From Hydrogenophaga sp. (lineage in GTDB: Bacteria > Pseudomonadota > Gammaproteobacteria > Burkholderiales > Burkholderiaceae_C), in NCBI RefSeq assembly GCF_030373225.1, contig NZ_JAUCZG010000003.1, positions 1 to 64,000 on the forward strand: a stretch of 64,000 bases of DNA. The letters run 5' to 3'. Shown piece after piece: positions 35,224 to 43,856 of the stretch; position 1 is the stretch's first letter, and each line of letters begins with the position of its first letter. The notes under the pieces were generated by a model that was given only the letters and a program-made list of their open reading frames with translations, made no database searches and was not told the origin of the DNA. Made by a program: the position numbers and the translations under genes.

Positions 35224-36585
35224 TCAGAAGTTGTACTTGATGCCGACACCGAACCAGTTGCCGGCCTTGGTCACGCGCGAGTCGATGGCGTTGATGGTGG
35301 CGTTGGATGGCATGCCCAGGGGTGCCAGGCCCTTGAGGCGGTAGTGGATCATCCCGGCAAACGCCGAGGCTTCCCAGCCATTGCCGTAGTTGTAGGTCGC
35401 GCCGATGGTGTTCACCAACGCCGAGTTGCTCTGGCCGCGTTCGCTCGGATTGCCGGTGCTGGCCTTGCCGATGTAGACCAGCCCGGTCGAGAAGGTCCAC
35501 TTGTCCATGCGGTAGCGGGCACCCAGTGCGATGTCGGTCGAGCGGGCCGGGTAGCCAGGGTTCGGGACCCCATTGAGCGTGCCGCCCCAGTCCACGTTGA
35601 ACGGGAAATTCCACTGCAAGGGTGGTCCGTCCAGGGCCACCACCGCATAGGCGCCACTCCACTGGTTGCGTCGGATCGCACCCGAGAGTTCGATCTTCGG
35701 GCTGTACTGGTAGATGGCCTGCAGCAAGGCGACGCTCTGCCCGGAAGCACCGAGACGACCGTCGGCAGCGGGATCGTAGAAAGGGGCGTAGAAGACCGCA
35801 GCTCCGAAAGCCGACGGCGTTCCGTTGCGCGTGCGCTGGTACATGGCGTCGATCGACAGATCGCCCTTGCCATAGTGGGCCCACAGCTCATAGAACGAAG
35901 GCTTGTTGACCTTGAAGTCATCGGAGCCGCGATCGTAGGTGGCCTCCAGCACCATGTCGCCGTCTGCCACATCGAACACGCGTGAGGTGTAGCGCACGGC
36001 GCGCGTCAGGTTGCGATAGCCCGCGCCGCTGCCGGCCCAGGCAGATGACAGACCCAGGTTGGATCCGAAGGGAAAATCAGCGAACTGCCAGGTGCGCGAG
36101 ACCGTTTCACCCACGGTGAGCGTGCCGTACTCTTCGTGGCTGAGCGCGACGTTTCTTTCGCGCACAAAGCCCGGCGTGTCTATCTTGAAGTCGCGCCAGT
36201 TCTGGCTGAGCGTGCCCTTGATCCGGAAGCCGCCGCCCAGGTCGTACTTGGCACCCAGCCACAGCTGGAACTGCGTGAAGCCGGTCACTTCGGTCGACAA
36301 CGTTCGTCCCGGGACAACCGCGTCGGCCCAGATGCGCTGGCGATCGGTTTCCGGGCTGAGCTGGCATCCCTCGGGTGGGCACTGGTTGTTGCCCACGGTC
36401 GCGGTGGCTTCGCCAAAACCGTTGATGCTGAAGATGCCACCGGGGCCGAAGTCGAGCGCCTGAGCCGGCATCGACGCTGCCAGTGCCACCAGGGCAGTGC
36501 TGTTGCGAAACCAGCGGGCCGTTCCGCGGGTGATCGCTGTCCGGATTCCAGGTCGCCGCTGCGGCGAGTGTGGGTATTGGCTCAT
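35224..36585 (-). CDS. Outer-membrane porin-like beta-barrel protein
   Basis: A 453-residue predicted outer-membrane barrel. The signal peptide (FRNSTALVALAASMPAQA) is followed by alternating beta strands such as FSINGFGEATATVG, FRIKGTLSQNWRDFKID, KIELSGAIRRNQWSGAYAVV and WTFSTGLVYIGKAS. The chain ends in KYNF, the C-terminal aromatic signal for barrel insertion. There is no plug domain or TonB box, so it should be a passive channel, probably for glucan oligosaccharides. The long N-terminal region (MSQYPHSPQRRPGIRTAI) before the signal is rich in Arg. First gene of the porin/GH17/GH30 operon; a perfect LacI-type operator lies 23 bp upstream of the start. Confidence 0.85.
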   Translation of the reverse strand: MSQYPHSPQRRPGIRTAITRGTARWFRNSTALVALAASMPAQALDFGPGGIFSINGFGEATATVGNNQCPPEGCQLSPETDRQRIWADAVVPGRTLSTEVTGFTQFQLWLGAKYDLGGGFRIKGTLSQNWRDFKIDTPGFVRERNVALSHEEYGTLTVGETVSRTWQFADFPFGSNLGLSSAWAGSGAGYRNLTRAVRYTSRVFDVADGDMVLEATYDRGSDDFKVNKPSFYELWAHYGKGDLSIDAMYQRTRNGTPSAFGAAVFYAPFYDPAADGRLGASGQSVALLQAIYQYSPKIELSGAIRRNQWSGAYAVVALDGPPLQWNFPFNVDWGGTLNGVPNPGYPARSTDIALGARYRMDKWTFSTGLVYIGKASTGNPSERGQSNSALVNTIGATYNYGNGWEASAFAGMIHYRLKGLAPLGMPSNATINAIDSRVTKAGNWFGVGIKYNF

Positions 36586-36608
36586 GGCAGTGGTTGTCTC
36601 GTTGTATG

Positions 36609-36622
36609 TGAAAGCGCTTTCA
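36609..36622. promoter_or_regulatory. LacI-type operator, porin operon
   Basis: Perfect TGAAAGCGCTTTCA between the porin start and a minus-strand -10-like hexamer TATCAT (36630-36625) that lies 2 bp upstream of it. Same geometry as the operators at 24996 and 40150. Confidence 0.85.
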
Positions 36623-36757
36623 TCATGATATTTACGCCTCGTCACACAGACACCGGTATTTACCCTAGCGCTGCCCCTGCCGCGTGTGCCTGCACACGTG
36701 GCTGAAGGACAAATGGCAGCGAAAACGGCCGATCTAAGTGAAAACCATAGCCCGGCC

Positions 36758-36771
36758 TGAAAGCGCTTTCA
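36758..36771. promoter_or_regulatory. LacI-type operator, GH81-GH16 operon
   Basis: Perfect TGAAAGCGCTTTCA, 44 bp upstream of the first possible GH81 ATG (36801). It lies 135 bp from the divergent porin-operon site, so a dimer-of-dimers repressor could loop the two. An in-frame GTG at 36738 lies upstream of this site and so cannot be the real start if the operator overlaps the promoter. Confidence 0.85.
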
Positions 36772-36815
36772 ATATCATCGTGAGGTCCGGAAACGTAGAT
36801 ATGGCGGAGCAACTC

Positions 36816-39086
36816 ATGAAGCTGGTGCAACAACTGTGTGTGATCGTGATGGCCGGGGTGGTCTGTGCCGCTGGTGCCCAGACCGTGAAGGTGGGTGAGG
36901 CGAGCTACTGGCTGGCGCCCAAGTCTGGCGAGAAGACACCACCGGCTGCGCCGCACCGGACACCGGAACTGCTCAAGACGGCAGCGCAGACCAACCAGTG
37001 GTACTCGACCCTGATCTTCAATGCCAAACCCGAAGTGGTCTTTGCCCAGCCGCTGACGGTCAAGGTGGCCACGACCGGCTTCGAGCTCGCACTGCCCTCC
37101 AAGGAGGTCGTGCCCACGTGGCGGCGGGATGTGGAAATCCACTACCCGCACCGCGACCCGTTGGTGTTTTCGCCGACCGCGTTCAAGCTGGATGCGCACC
37201 AACTGGCCAAGGCCAGCGACTGGTCGATCGATGTGTCCATGGGGGCTGGCAACGATGCGCTGGTCGCGACGGTGTCCCACGGCAGCCCCTATGTGTATTT
37301 CAAGTTGAACCGGGGCGACATCCGCGTGCAGCTGCCGGCCGCGTCGACGCGCATCGAGAACGCTGCCGATCCGCGAGCACTGGTCTTGAACGTCAAGGGC
37401 AAGCGCTACGCGGTGTTTGGCCCGCAGGGCGTGCAGTGGGAGGCGCAGGGCGCAGATGCCTTTGTCGGTCGACTTCCCGCAGGGAAAGGCTACTTTTCCG
37501 CAGCGGCGCTGCCCGACGAGAAGCCCCAGACGCTCGCGCTGTTCACGCAGCATGCCTATGCCTTCATCCAGGACACCCGGGTGGCCTGGCGCTACGACCA
37601 GGCACAGAGCCGTGTCGAGACGACCTTCACGGCCACGACACAGGCCATGGAAGGCGCCAACACCACACCCTTGCTGGGTCTGTACCCGCACCACTGGTTC
37701 CGCAATGCGCTGGTGGCAGAGCGCCTGGGCCCCGGGTTCGACACCCTGCGCGGCAACATCCGGACCCTGGCCGCGGCCGAGTTCAAGATCGTCAAACCGT
37801 ACCTGGGCTGGGTGCCCTTCTGGCCCGCCGCGGCTGAGCAGCCCGGCGCGCCCAGGCTGGACGATGTGATGTCCAAAGATGTGCGCGATGCGCGGCGCAT
37901 GCTGCGCCAGGGCGGCAATGGCCCGTACTGGCAAGGCAAGGGACTGATGCGTGTCATCAAGCTCATGGACGTGGTTGAGCAACAGGGCGATCTGAAGGAG
38001 CGCGACCGGCTGCTGGCGCTGGTCAAGGACCGCATGGAAGAGTGGTTTTCCGGCAAGGACAACAAGACCTATTTCCAGTACGACGAGAAGCTGGGCACCC
38101 TGGTCGCGCACCCCGAGGAGTACTTCTCGATCGAGCAGATGAACGACCACCATTTCCACTACGGCTACTGGATCCGCGCGGCCGCCGAGATCGCCCTGCG
38201 CGATCCAGCCTGGGCGGCCAAGGAGCGCTGGGGCGGTATGGTGGACAAACTCATTGCCGACATCGCGCACACCGGCCGCGGGGACAAGGCCTTCCCCTTC
38301 CTCAGGAACTTCGACCCCTACGAGGCGCACTCCTGGGCCTCGGGCGTGGGCCTGGGCGAGTTCGGCAACAACCAGGAGTCCAGCTCCGAAGCCGTGAACG
38401 CCTGGGCAGGGCTGATCCTGTGGGGTGAAGTGACAGGCAACCAGGCGGTGCGCGATCTGGGTGTCTACCTGTACACCAGCGAGGTCGAAGCGATCGACCA
38501 CTACTGGTTCGACGTGCACAAGCTCGTCTTCCCGCCCGAGTACAAGAACGTCGAAACCAGCATGGTGTTTGGCGGCAAGTACGCCCACAACACCTGGTGG
38601 ACGGACGAGCCTCGCCAGATCAAGGGGATCAACCTGCTGCCGATCAACACGGGTGCGATCTACCTGGGTCGCTACCCCGACTACGTCCAGAAGAATCTCG
38701 ACGCCTTGATCCCGGAGACAGCCCTGTACAAGGAGTTCGGCAAGCTCCCGCCGAATCCACCACCGCCCGACATCTGGCAGGACATCTTCTCCAAGTACCA
38801 GGCCCTGGCCAATCCGAAGAAGGCGCTGGCTGAATGGAAGCGTTGGGGATCGGTGGAACTGGGCGAAACCCGCACCAGCACGCTGCACTGGATGCTGAGT
38901 CTCGATGCCAAGGGCTTGCCCGACTTCAGCGTCACGGCAGACACGCCGTTCTACACCGTGTTCAAGCGCGCCGATGGCAGCACCACCCACCTCGCCTACA
39001 ACGCAGGCAACGCACCGATCGACGTCAGGTTCAGCGACGGCAAAACCATGAGGGTGATGCCGCGCACGCTGGGCATGCTTCGATGA
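36816..39086 (+). CDS. Secreted GH81 endo-beta-1,3-glucanase
   Basis: A 756-residue family 81 endo-beta-1,3-glucanase. The signal peptide (MKLVQQLCVIVMAGVVCAAG, cleavage AGA/QT) supports the start at 36816, which has GGAG six bases upstream; the Met at 36801 lacks a well-placed ribosome site. The catalytic core is plain: NDHHFHYGYWI with its Asp, and GNNQESSSEAVNAW with the catalytic Glu pair. A beta-sandwich N-terminal part precedes an (alpha/alpha)6 barrel. It should cut laminarin or curdlan-type chains outside the cell. Its stop overlaps the ATG of the GH16 lipoprotein gene by 4 bp. Confidence 0.95.
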   Translation: MKLVQQLCVIVMAGVVCAAGAQTVKVGEASYWLAPKSGEKTPPAAPHRTPELLKTAAQTNQWYSTLIFNAKPEVVFAQPLTVKVATTGFELALPSKEVVPTWRRDVEIHYPHRDPLVFSPTAFKLDAHQLAKASDWSIDVSMGAGNDALVATVSHGSPYVYFKLNRGDIRVQLPAASTRIENAADPRALVLNVKGKRYAVFGPQGVQWEAQGADAFVGRLPAGKGYFSAAALPDEKPQTLALFTQHAYAFIQDTRVAWRYDQAQSRVETTFTATTQAMEGANTTPLLGLYPHHWFRNALVAERLGPGFDTLRGNIRTLAAAEFKIVKPYLGWVPFWPAAAEQPGAPRLDDVMSKDVRDARRMLRQGGNGPYWQGKGLMRVIKLMDVVEQQGDLKERDRLLALVKDRMEEWFSGKDNKTYFQYDEKLGTLVAHPEEYFSIEQMNDHHFHYGYWIRAAAEIALRDPAWAAKERWGGMVDKLIADIAHTGRGDKAFPFLRNFDPYEAHSWASGVGLGEFGNNQESSSEAVNAWAGLILWGEVTGNQAVRDLGVYLYTSEVEAIDHYWFDVHKLVFPPEYKNVETSMVFGGKYAHNTWWTDEPRQIKGINLLPINTGAIYLGRYPDYVQKNLDALIPETALYKEFGKLPPNPPPPDIWQDIFSKYQALANPKKALAEWKRWGSVELGETRTSTLHWMLSLDAKGLPDFSVTADTPFYTVFKRADGSTTHLAYNAGNAPIDVRFSDGKTMRVMPRTLGMLR

Positions 39087-39988
39087 AGGTGCAGATCCTC
39101 TGCTTGTCGCTGGCGCTGATCGCCTGCGGCGGTGGCGGCGACGAACCCGCGGCGTCAGGCTCCAATGGTCTGCTGACACCACCTCCCGCGCCCCCCGGAG
39201 GCGCTGTGACCAGCCCTCCCGCGACCACGATCCCGGCAGGCATGCGGCTGGTGTGGAGCGACGAATTCGAAACGCCGGGTTTGCCGGATGCGAGCAAGTG
39301 GCTGCACGACACCGGGCGCAATCGCGAAGGCTGGTTCAACAACGAGTTGCAGTACTACGCCGACAGGCGAGTGGAAAACGCACGGGTTGAAAACGGCAGA
39401 CTGGTGATCACGGCACGACAGGAACGCCTGAGCAGCGCGCCCGATTTTGGCGGGCAGAACTACACGTCGGCGCGTCTGATCACCCGGGGTCTGGCGAGCT
39501 GGACCTACGGGCACTTCGAGGTGAGGGCCAGGCTGCCTTGCGGGCTGGGCACATGGCCCGCCATCTGGATGCTGGGCACCGGCGGTCAATGGCCGGATGA
39601 CGGTGAAATCGACATCATGGAGCAGAGAGGCACATCGGCGCTGGCCAAGCGCGAAGTGCTGGGCACCTTGCACACAAAGGCCTACAACTGGAGCGGCGGC
39701 ACGCTGGGCGTGGCCAAAGGCGCGACCACACCGCTGCCGAATGCCTGCACCAGCTTCAACAACTACCAGATGAGCTGGGACACCGATCGCATCGTCATCG
39801 GCGTCAACGGCACGAACTACTTCGAGTTCCGTAATCCGAGGGATGGCGACCGAACCCAGTGGCCGTTCGACGCGCCGCAATTCATGATCCTGAACCTTGC
39901 GATCGGTGGTGACCTGGGTGGAGCGGTGGACAACACCGCGCTGCCTGCGGTGATGGAAGTGGAGTACGTTCGGGTGTTTCAACGCTGA
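39083..39988 (+). CDS. GH16 lipoprotein beta-glucanase
   Basis: A 301-residue family 16 laminarinase-like enzyme exported as a lipoprotein. The signal is short (MKVQILCLSLALIACGGGGD, lipobox LIAC), then a Pro/Ala-rich linker, then the catalytic domain: RLVWSDEFETPGLP, FNNELQYYAD, GHFEVRARLPCGLGTWPAIW, and the active site GEIDIMEQRG. The chain ends VEYVRVFQR, as in other GH16 enzymes. ATGA overlap with the GH81 gene indicates coupled translation. It should act at the cell surface alongside GH81. A cytoplasmic GH16 is encoded at 26711. Confidence 0.93.
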   Translation: MKVQILCLSLALIACGGGGDEPAASGSNGLLTPPPAPPGGAVTSPPATTIPAGMRLVWSDEFETPGLPDASKWLHDTGRNREGWFNNELQYYADRRVENARVENGRLVITARQERLSSAPDFGGQNYTSARLITRGLASWTYGHFEVRARLPCGLGTWPAIWMLGTGGQWPDDGEIDIMEQRGTSALAKREVLGTLHTKAYNWSGGTLGVAKGATTPLPNACTSFNNYQMSWDTDRIVIGVNGTNYFEFRNPRDGDRTQWPFDAPQFMILNLAIGGDLGGAVDNTALPAVMEVEYVRVFQR

Positions 39989-40117
39989 CGATTTGCGAGG
40001 CACATCCGTATCTCGTGCGCCGGGGGTGCGGTGGCCCGTCGACACGCCGTTTGACCCCCGGTGCAGGCACTGCAAAAATTCTTGCGCCGCCTAGGGTAAT
40101 CACCGAGCTTCCACGTC

Positions 40118-40146
40118 TTGCGCCAAGTATGCAACTTATCTACCAT
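40118..40146 (+). promoter_or_regulatory. Sigma-70 promoter of the 1118-residue lipoprotein
   Basis: TTGCGC (40118-40123), 17-bp spacer, TACCAT (40141-40146). The -10 lies 3 bp before the LacI-type operator at 40150-40163, so the repressor would sit over the start site. A CTAGGGTAA motif lies 18 bp upstream of the -35. Confidence 0.6.
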
Positions 40147-40149
40147 TTA

Positions 40150-40163
40150 TGAAAGCGCTTTCA
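40150..40163. promoter_or_regulatory. LacI-type operator, surface lipoprotein gene
   Basis: Fourth perfect TGAAAGCGCTTTCA in the window. An in-frame ATG at 40149 is formed partly by this operator and is not expected to be a start codon; it happens to open a longer reading frame. Confidence 0.85.
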
Positions 40164-40217
40164 AAATTGCGCCCCGTGCTCGCTAGCCTACGCAAACATC
40201 CTCTGGAGACAATGACA

Positions 40218-43200
40218 ATGCCAAATATCAATCCTCGCTTTGCCTTATCCGCAATCGCCGTGGCTGCTTCCTTGCTGGTTGCCGCTTGCGGTGGCGGCGG
40301 CGCCTCGCCGCCAAACACCGTCGCTGGATCCAGCGGATTCGCGGTGGACGATTACCTGATCGGCTCTGCCGTGTTGTGCGACAGCAATGGCAACGGCCAG
40401 TCTGATGCCGGTGAGTCCAGCACAACCACCGACTCCACCGGATTTTTCAACTTCGCCAGCGCCTGCTCGGCGACCATTGTGGTCACGGGTGGCACCAACC
40501 TCGATACTGGTCTTCCCTTCACGGGCAAGCTCCAGGCGCCTCCAGGCGCCACCTTTGTCACGCCGCTGACCACGCTGATTTCCGCTGGCATGACGAAGGA
40601 CCAGATCAATACTGCACTCGGTTTGCCCAGTGGTACCGATGTACGTACGTTGGACCCTGCCCGTAAGGTCGGCGGGGTGCTGGTCAATCCCGACCTGTTC
40701 CGCAAGACGCTCGCTGTTCAGCAACTGATTCAGAAAACGGCCGAGACACTGGCGAACGTGGCCGGTGCTGGTGCCTCGGGTGTACTCCCCACGATTTACA
40801 GTGAAGTCGCTGCCTCAGTAGCCAATTCGCTGCGCTCCAATCCGGTGCTTCTGTCAGGTGGCACCATGGACCAGGCTGCTGTGACAACCCTGGTGCAGGC
40901 CGCCACCTTACGGGTGCAAACGTCCTCTGCGTTAAGTACCGAAATCAAGGCAGGCTTGGCTGTCAATGCCGAGAGCCTCGCGCAGGTGATGGCAGGTGCC
41001 GTGGTTACGCAGGCCAACGCAATCCTTCAAGCCACGGATGCTGCATCGATCACCGCGATCACCAGGACAGTGCAGGGCGACACCACCATTGCGTCCTTTG
41101 CACTACAAAACAAGACGACTCTGGCAGCTGCACCCAGCTCAACCACCACCAACCTGGCCGCCACGCTGGTTCAACAGGTCCCAGGCGGGATCACGCCTCC
41201 CCCGCCACCGCCCCCAGTTAACGGAACGGTACTGATCTCATGGGATGAGGCGACCTCCCCGGCGACAAATATCGGTGCGTTTGGTGACGCTGGCCCTAGC
41301 GTGGCCACGGCACCGGCCGGTGGCAGCGGCAATGCACTCAAGCTGGACCGGACTGGCTCCATAGATGGAGCAACAGGTGCTCCCTTTACCTATGGCGGAA
41401 CATACTTCGATGTCCCTGCGGTCCCTTTCGCTGCCGATCGCAAGACCATCACGGCGCGCGTCTACGCCACGCGCGCCAACGCTGTGGTCTATCTGAAAGT
41501 GGAGGTCCCCGGCGGGACGGCGACCGAACTGCCCGCTACGGTCACGGCAGCCAACACCTGGCAGACGCTCACTTGGGTGCTCGACGGTGTCAATCCGGCC
41601 AACAACTACACGGTTATGGTGTTTTCAGCCGATACCAACGTGTCCAACCTTGGCGCACAGACGTACTGGATCGACGATGTGGCGCTGGCCAGCGCGCCGG
41701 TGTCTACTGGTTGCGCTACGAGCACCGAGCAGTGCATCAGCTTCAGTGAGTCGACCGTTGGCGCCAATCCGTTCGAGCTGCTCAATTCCGCACAGGTAGC
41801 AAACGATCCAGACGATGCAGCCAATCCGGTTCTGAAAATGGTCAAAGGCCCGGCTTCTCAGCCGTGGGCAGGCGCAACGGTGTACACGATGGGAGATCCA
41901 ACCGTCAACCCTGACGCGCTCTCGATCGACGCTGTGGGCTTGGCAACCAGTAAGGTGGTTACCCTTAAGAGCTACTCGGGCGCCGCGGTTGGGACCAAGA
42001 TATCGCTGAAGCTAGAAAACGTCATTGATCCCACCAAGTTCGCGTTCGCGGAGGCGGTCACCACCGTGCAGAACGGTTGGGAGACGCTGACATTCAACTT
42101 CGCCAACCTGACGCTGGGAGCCTATGGCGCCGCGGTCACGTACAACAAGGCGTCTATCTTCCCGGCTTGGAGCGAGGTTGGTGGTACTCAGCCAGCTTTG
42201 TCGAGTGACACCACCTTCTACTTCGACGAGCTGAAGTACGCGGTAGCGGTTTCCGCGCCACCGCCACCGCCACCGCCACCGCCCTCTGGAAACGACACGG
42301 TTGTCGCTGACTTTGACACCGTCGTCCCGGTCGTCCGCGGCCCTGAGCATGGCGGTACGGGCTTCATCGCCACCACCGACATACCGGCAGGGGGTGGGAC
42401 TGGCGCGGTATTGGGCGTGTTGCGTTCGGGTGGACAGACATACGCGCTGAATGTTCTGGAGGCCACTTTCCAATTCGCCGCTGACCGCAAGACCCTGTCA
42501 GCAAAGGTCTACTCGCCCACCGCTGGTATCCGAATGGTGATGAAGGTCGAGGGGTCGGCTGGTGGCATTGAGCTTGATGCCAACGAAACCGTCGTTGTCG
42601 GCTGGCAGACCCTGACCTGGACCTACAGCGCAGCCAGTACCTCCGCCGGCGCTTACAACCTGCTCGTGATACTCCCCAACTTCGGCGTGGTCGATGCTGC
42701 ACCAGGAAAGACGTATTACTTTGACGACATCAAAGTGCTCGCCGCTGCTGGTGGCGGTGGCGGCGGTGCCACGACTCCAGGCGTAGACCTGGGCTCAGGC
42801 GGCCCGCAAACGCTCACCACCGCGGCTGGCAATGTCACAACCGGCGATGGCGGCAACACCATGTTTGTTGCGGGCGAAGGGCTGTTTGCGGTGAACTATG
42901 TGGGCAGCGCCGAGCCAACCCCGCCAAACAACTTGGCGGCATGGCCGAACGCAAAAACGGCGAACTTCGGCACCATCACCGGGATTTCCGGTGGCGACAT
43001 TGGCTACTTCCAGGACGATGTGAACCTGAGCAACTCCAGCCAGAAGGTCGATGAGGGTGGCTGGGTTGCCGGCACCGCTATCGCTCCACTTGGGGTGCCC
43101 AACTTCTTCCGTTACTTTGTCTTGAAAGGACCCGTCTCCAATGCCGCTTACATGGGTACGTACGTCAACGCGCCCAACAATGGCACTGTCAATGTCAGCA

Positions 43201-43574
43201 GCTTCAGCAAGCTCAAGGTCAAGGTGTGGGGCCCAGCGCCTATGTTTGAGCGGACCAATTTTGACCCGGTCCTCGAAGTGACGTTGACAGGTCCCAAGGT
43301 TGCCGGCTGCACAACGGGCTCGGGCGGCTCAGAAGTCACGCAAAACCTCACCGCGAACCTGAAGAACGGGGCAGGCGGCTTCTATACGATGCCCTTGTCC
43401 GGCTTCACAGTGAAAGGCCTTTGCGGTAGCGACTTGGGAGCAGCGGACGTGCTTGCCAAACTGGCGCGCGTGGTGGTGACCGTTCCGGGGACGAGCTTCA
43501 ACTACACCAATATTGACGGCGGGAACTACACGACCGGTGTGAACCTTGGTCCGGTCGGATTCACCAACAACTAA
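40218..43574 (+). CDS. Large surface lipoprotein with repeated beta-sandwich modules
   Basis: A 1118-residue lipoprotein without a known catalytic motif. The signal (FALSAIAVAASLLVAACGGGG) has lipobox VAAC. An N-terminal region (about 25-325) opens with SAVLCDSNGNGQSDAGES, a calcium-binding-like loop, and continues as Ala-rich helices. A Pro run leads to module 1 (~334-490), then module 2 (~495-680), a second Pro run, module 3 (~692-845), a Gly run, and module 4 (to the end). Modules 1 and 3 share FAADRKT, WQTLTW and TYWIDD/TYYFDD, as in carbohydrate-binding folds. A glucan-binding role, like SusE/SusF, is inferred. GGAG lies 9 bases before the ATG at 40218; the ATG at 40212 is too close, and 40149 is inside the operator. 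Codon use is more AT-tolerant than in the flanking genes. Confidence 0.8.
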   Translation: MPNINPRFALSAIAVAASLLVAACGGGGASPPNTVAGSSGFAVDDYLIGSAVLCDSNGNGQSDAGESSTTTDSTGFFNFASACSATIVVTGGTNLDTGLPFTGKLQAPPGATFVTPLTTLISAGMTKDQINTALGLPSGTDVRTLDPARKVGGVLVNPDLFRKTLAVQQLIQKTAETLANVAGAGASGVLPTIYSEVAASVANSLRSNPVLLSGGTMDQAAVTTLVQAATLRVQTSSALSTEIKAGLAVNAESLAQVMAGAVVTQANAILQATDAASITAITRTVQGDTTIASFALQNKTTLAAAPSSTTTNLAATLVQQVPGGITPPPPPPPVNGTVLISWDEATSPATNIGAFGDAGPSVATAPAGGSGNALKLDRTGSIDGATGAPFTYGGTYFDVPAVPFAADRKTITARVYATRANAVVYLKVEVPGGTATELPATVTAANTWQTLTWVLDGVNPANNYTVMVFSADTNVSNLGAQTYWIDDVALASAPVSTGCATSTEQCISFSESTVGANPFELLNSAQVANDPDDAANPVLKMVKGPASQPWAGATVYTMGDPTVNPDALSIDAVGLATSKVVTLKSYSGAAVGTKISLKLENVIDPTKFAFAEAVTTVQNGWETLTFNFANLTLGAYGAAVTYNKASIFPAWSEVGGTQPALSSDTTFYFDELKYAVAVSAPPPPPPPPPSGNDTVVADFDTVVPVVRGPEHGGTGFIATTDIPAGGGTGAVLGVLRSGGQTYALNVLEATFQFAADRKTLSAKVYSPTAGIRMVMKVEGSAGGIELDANETVVVGWQTLTWTYSAASTSAGAYNLLVILPNFGVVDAAPGKTYYFDDIKVLAAAGGGGGGATTPGVDLGSGGPQTLTTAAGNVTTGDGGNTMFVAGEGLFAVNYVGSAEPTPPNNLAAWPNAKTANFGTITGISGGDIGYFQDDVNLSNSSQKVDEGGWVAGTAIAPLGVPNFFRYFVLKGPVSNAAYMGTYVNAPNNGTVNVSSFSKLKVKVWGPAPMFERTNFDPVLEVTLTGPKVAGCTTGSGGSEVTQNLTANLKNGAGGFYTMPLSGFTVKGLCGSDLGAADVLAKLARVVVTVPGTSFNYTNIDGGNYTTGVNLGPVGFTNN

Positions 43575-43807
43575 GCCAAGCAATCGGCAACCTATGATCC
43601 CGCCAGGGTGCGGGGTTGTTCGTAGTTAGATGGTTGCACCGCCCTATGCAACCGGTTTGAACTTGGGGTCTATCGCCTTCACGAAGGGATCCTTCTTCGT
43701 TCAAGGATTGCATGGGCATGACCAGTGCCTATGTTGTGCGAGTGAGTGGGTTTTAAGGGTTGACCTGGCGCTGACAGCAAAAACTGCACGTGCTGAGTGC
43801 ATCCAAG
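43575..43807. other. Intergenic region after surface lipoprotein
   Basis: First part of the 373-bp gap before glk. It contains a 70-codon open frame (43630-43842) that overlaps the terminator, has no ribosome site, and shows no recognisable sequence, so I do not call it a gene. Nothing else is evident before the terminator. Confidence 0.5.
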
Positions 43808-43840
43808 AAAGGCCGGTCGGTAGCGACCGGCCTTTTCTTT
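43808..43840 (+). terminator. Rho-independent terminator
   Basis: AAAGGCCGGTCG, loop GTAG, then CGACCGGCCTTTTCTTT: a 12-bp stem followed by a T-rich tail. It ends the surface-lipoprotein transcript and separates it from glk. Confidence 0.9.
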
Positions 43841-43856
43841 AGGTACCCCAACTTCT

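Noticed and set aside
35224-36585. TonB-dependent receptor as identity of the barrel protein
   Set aside because: At 453 residues it is too short, with no plug domain and no TonB box; a porin-like barrel fits better.
36738-36815. Longer N-terminus of GH81 from a GTG at 36738
   Set aside because: It lies upstream of the LacI-type operator and reads through it; the signal peptide begins at 36816 with GGAG at good distance.
43630-43842. 70-codon plus-strand frame between the surface lipoprotein and glk
   Set aside because: It ends inside a strong terminator, has no ribosome site, and shows no recognisable sequence.
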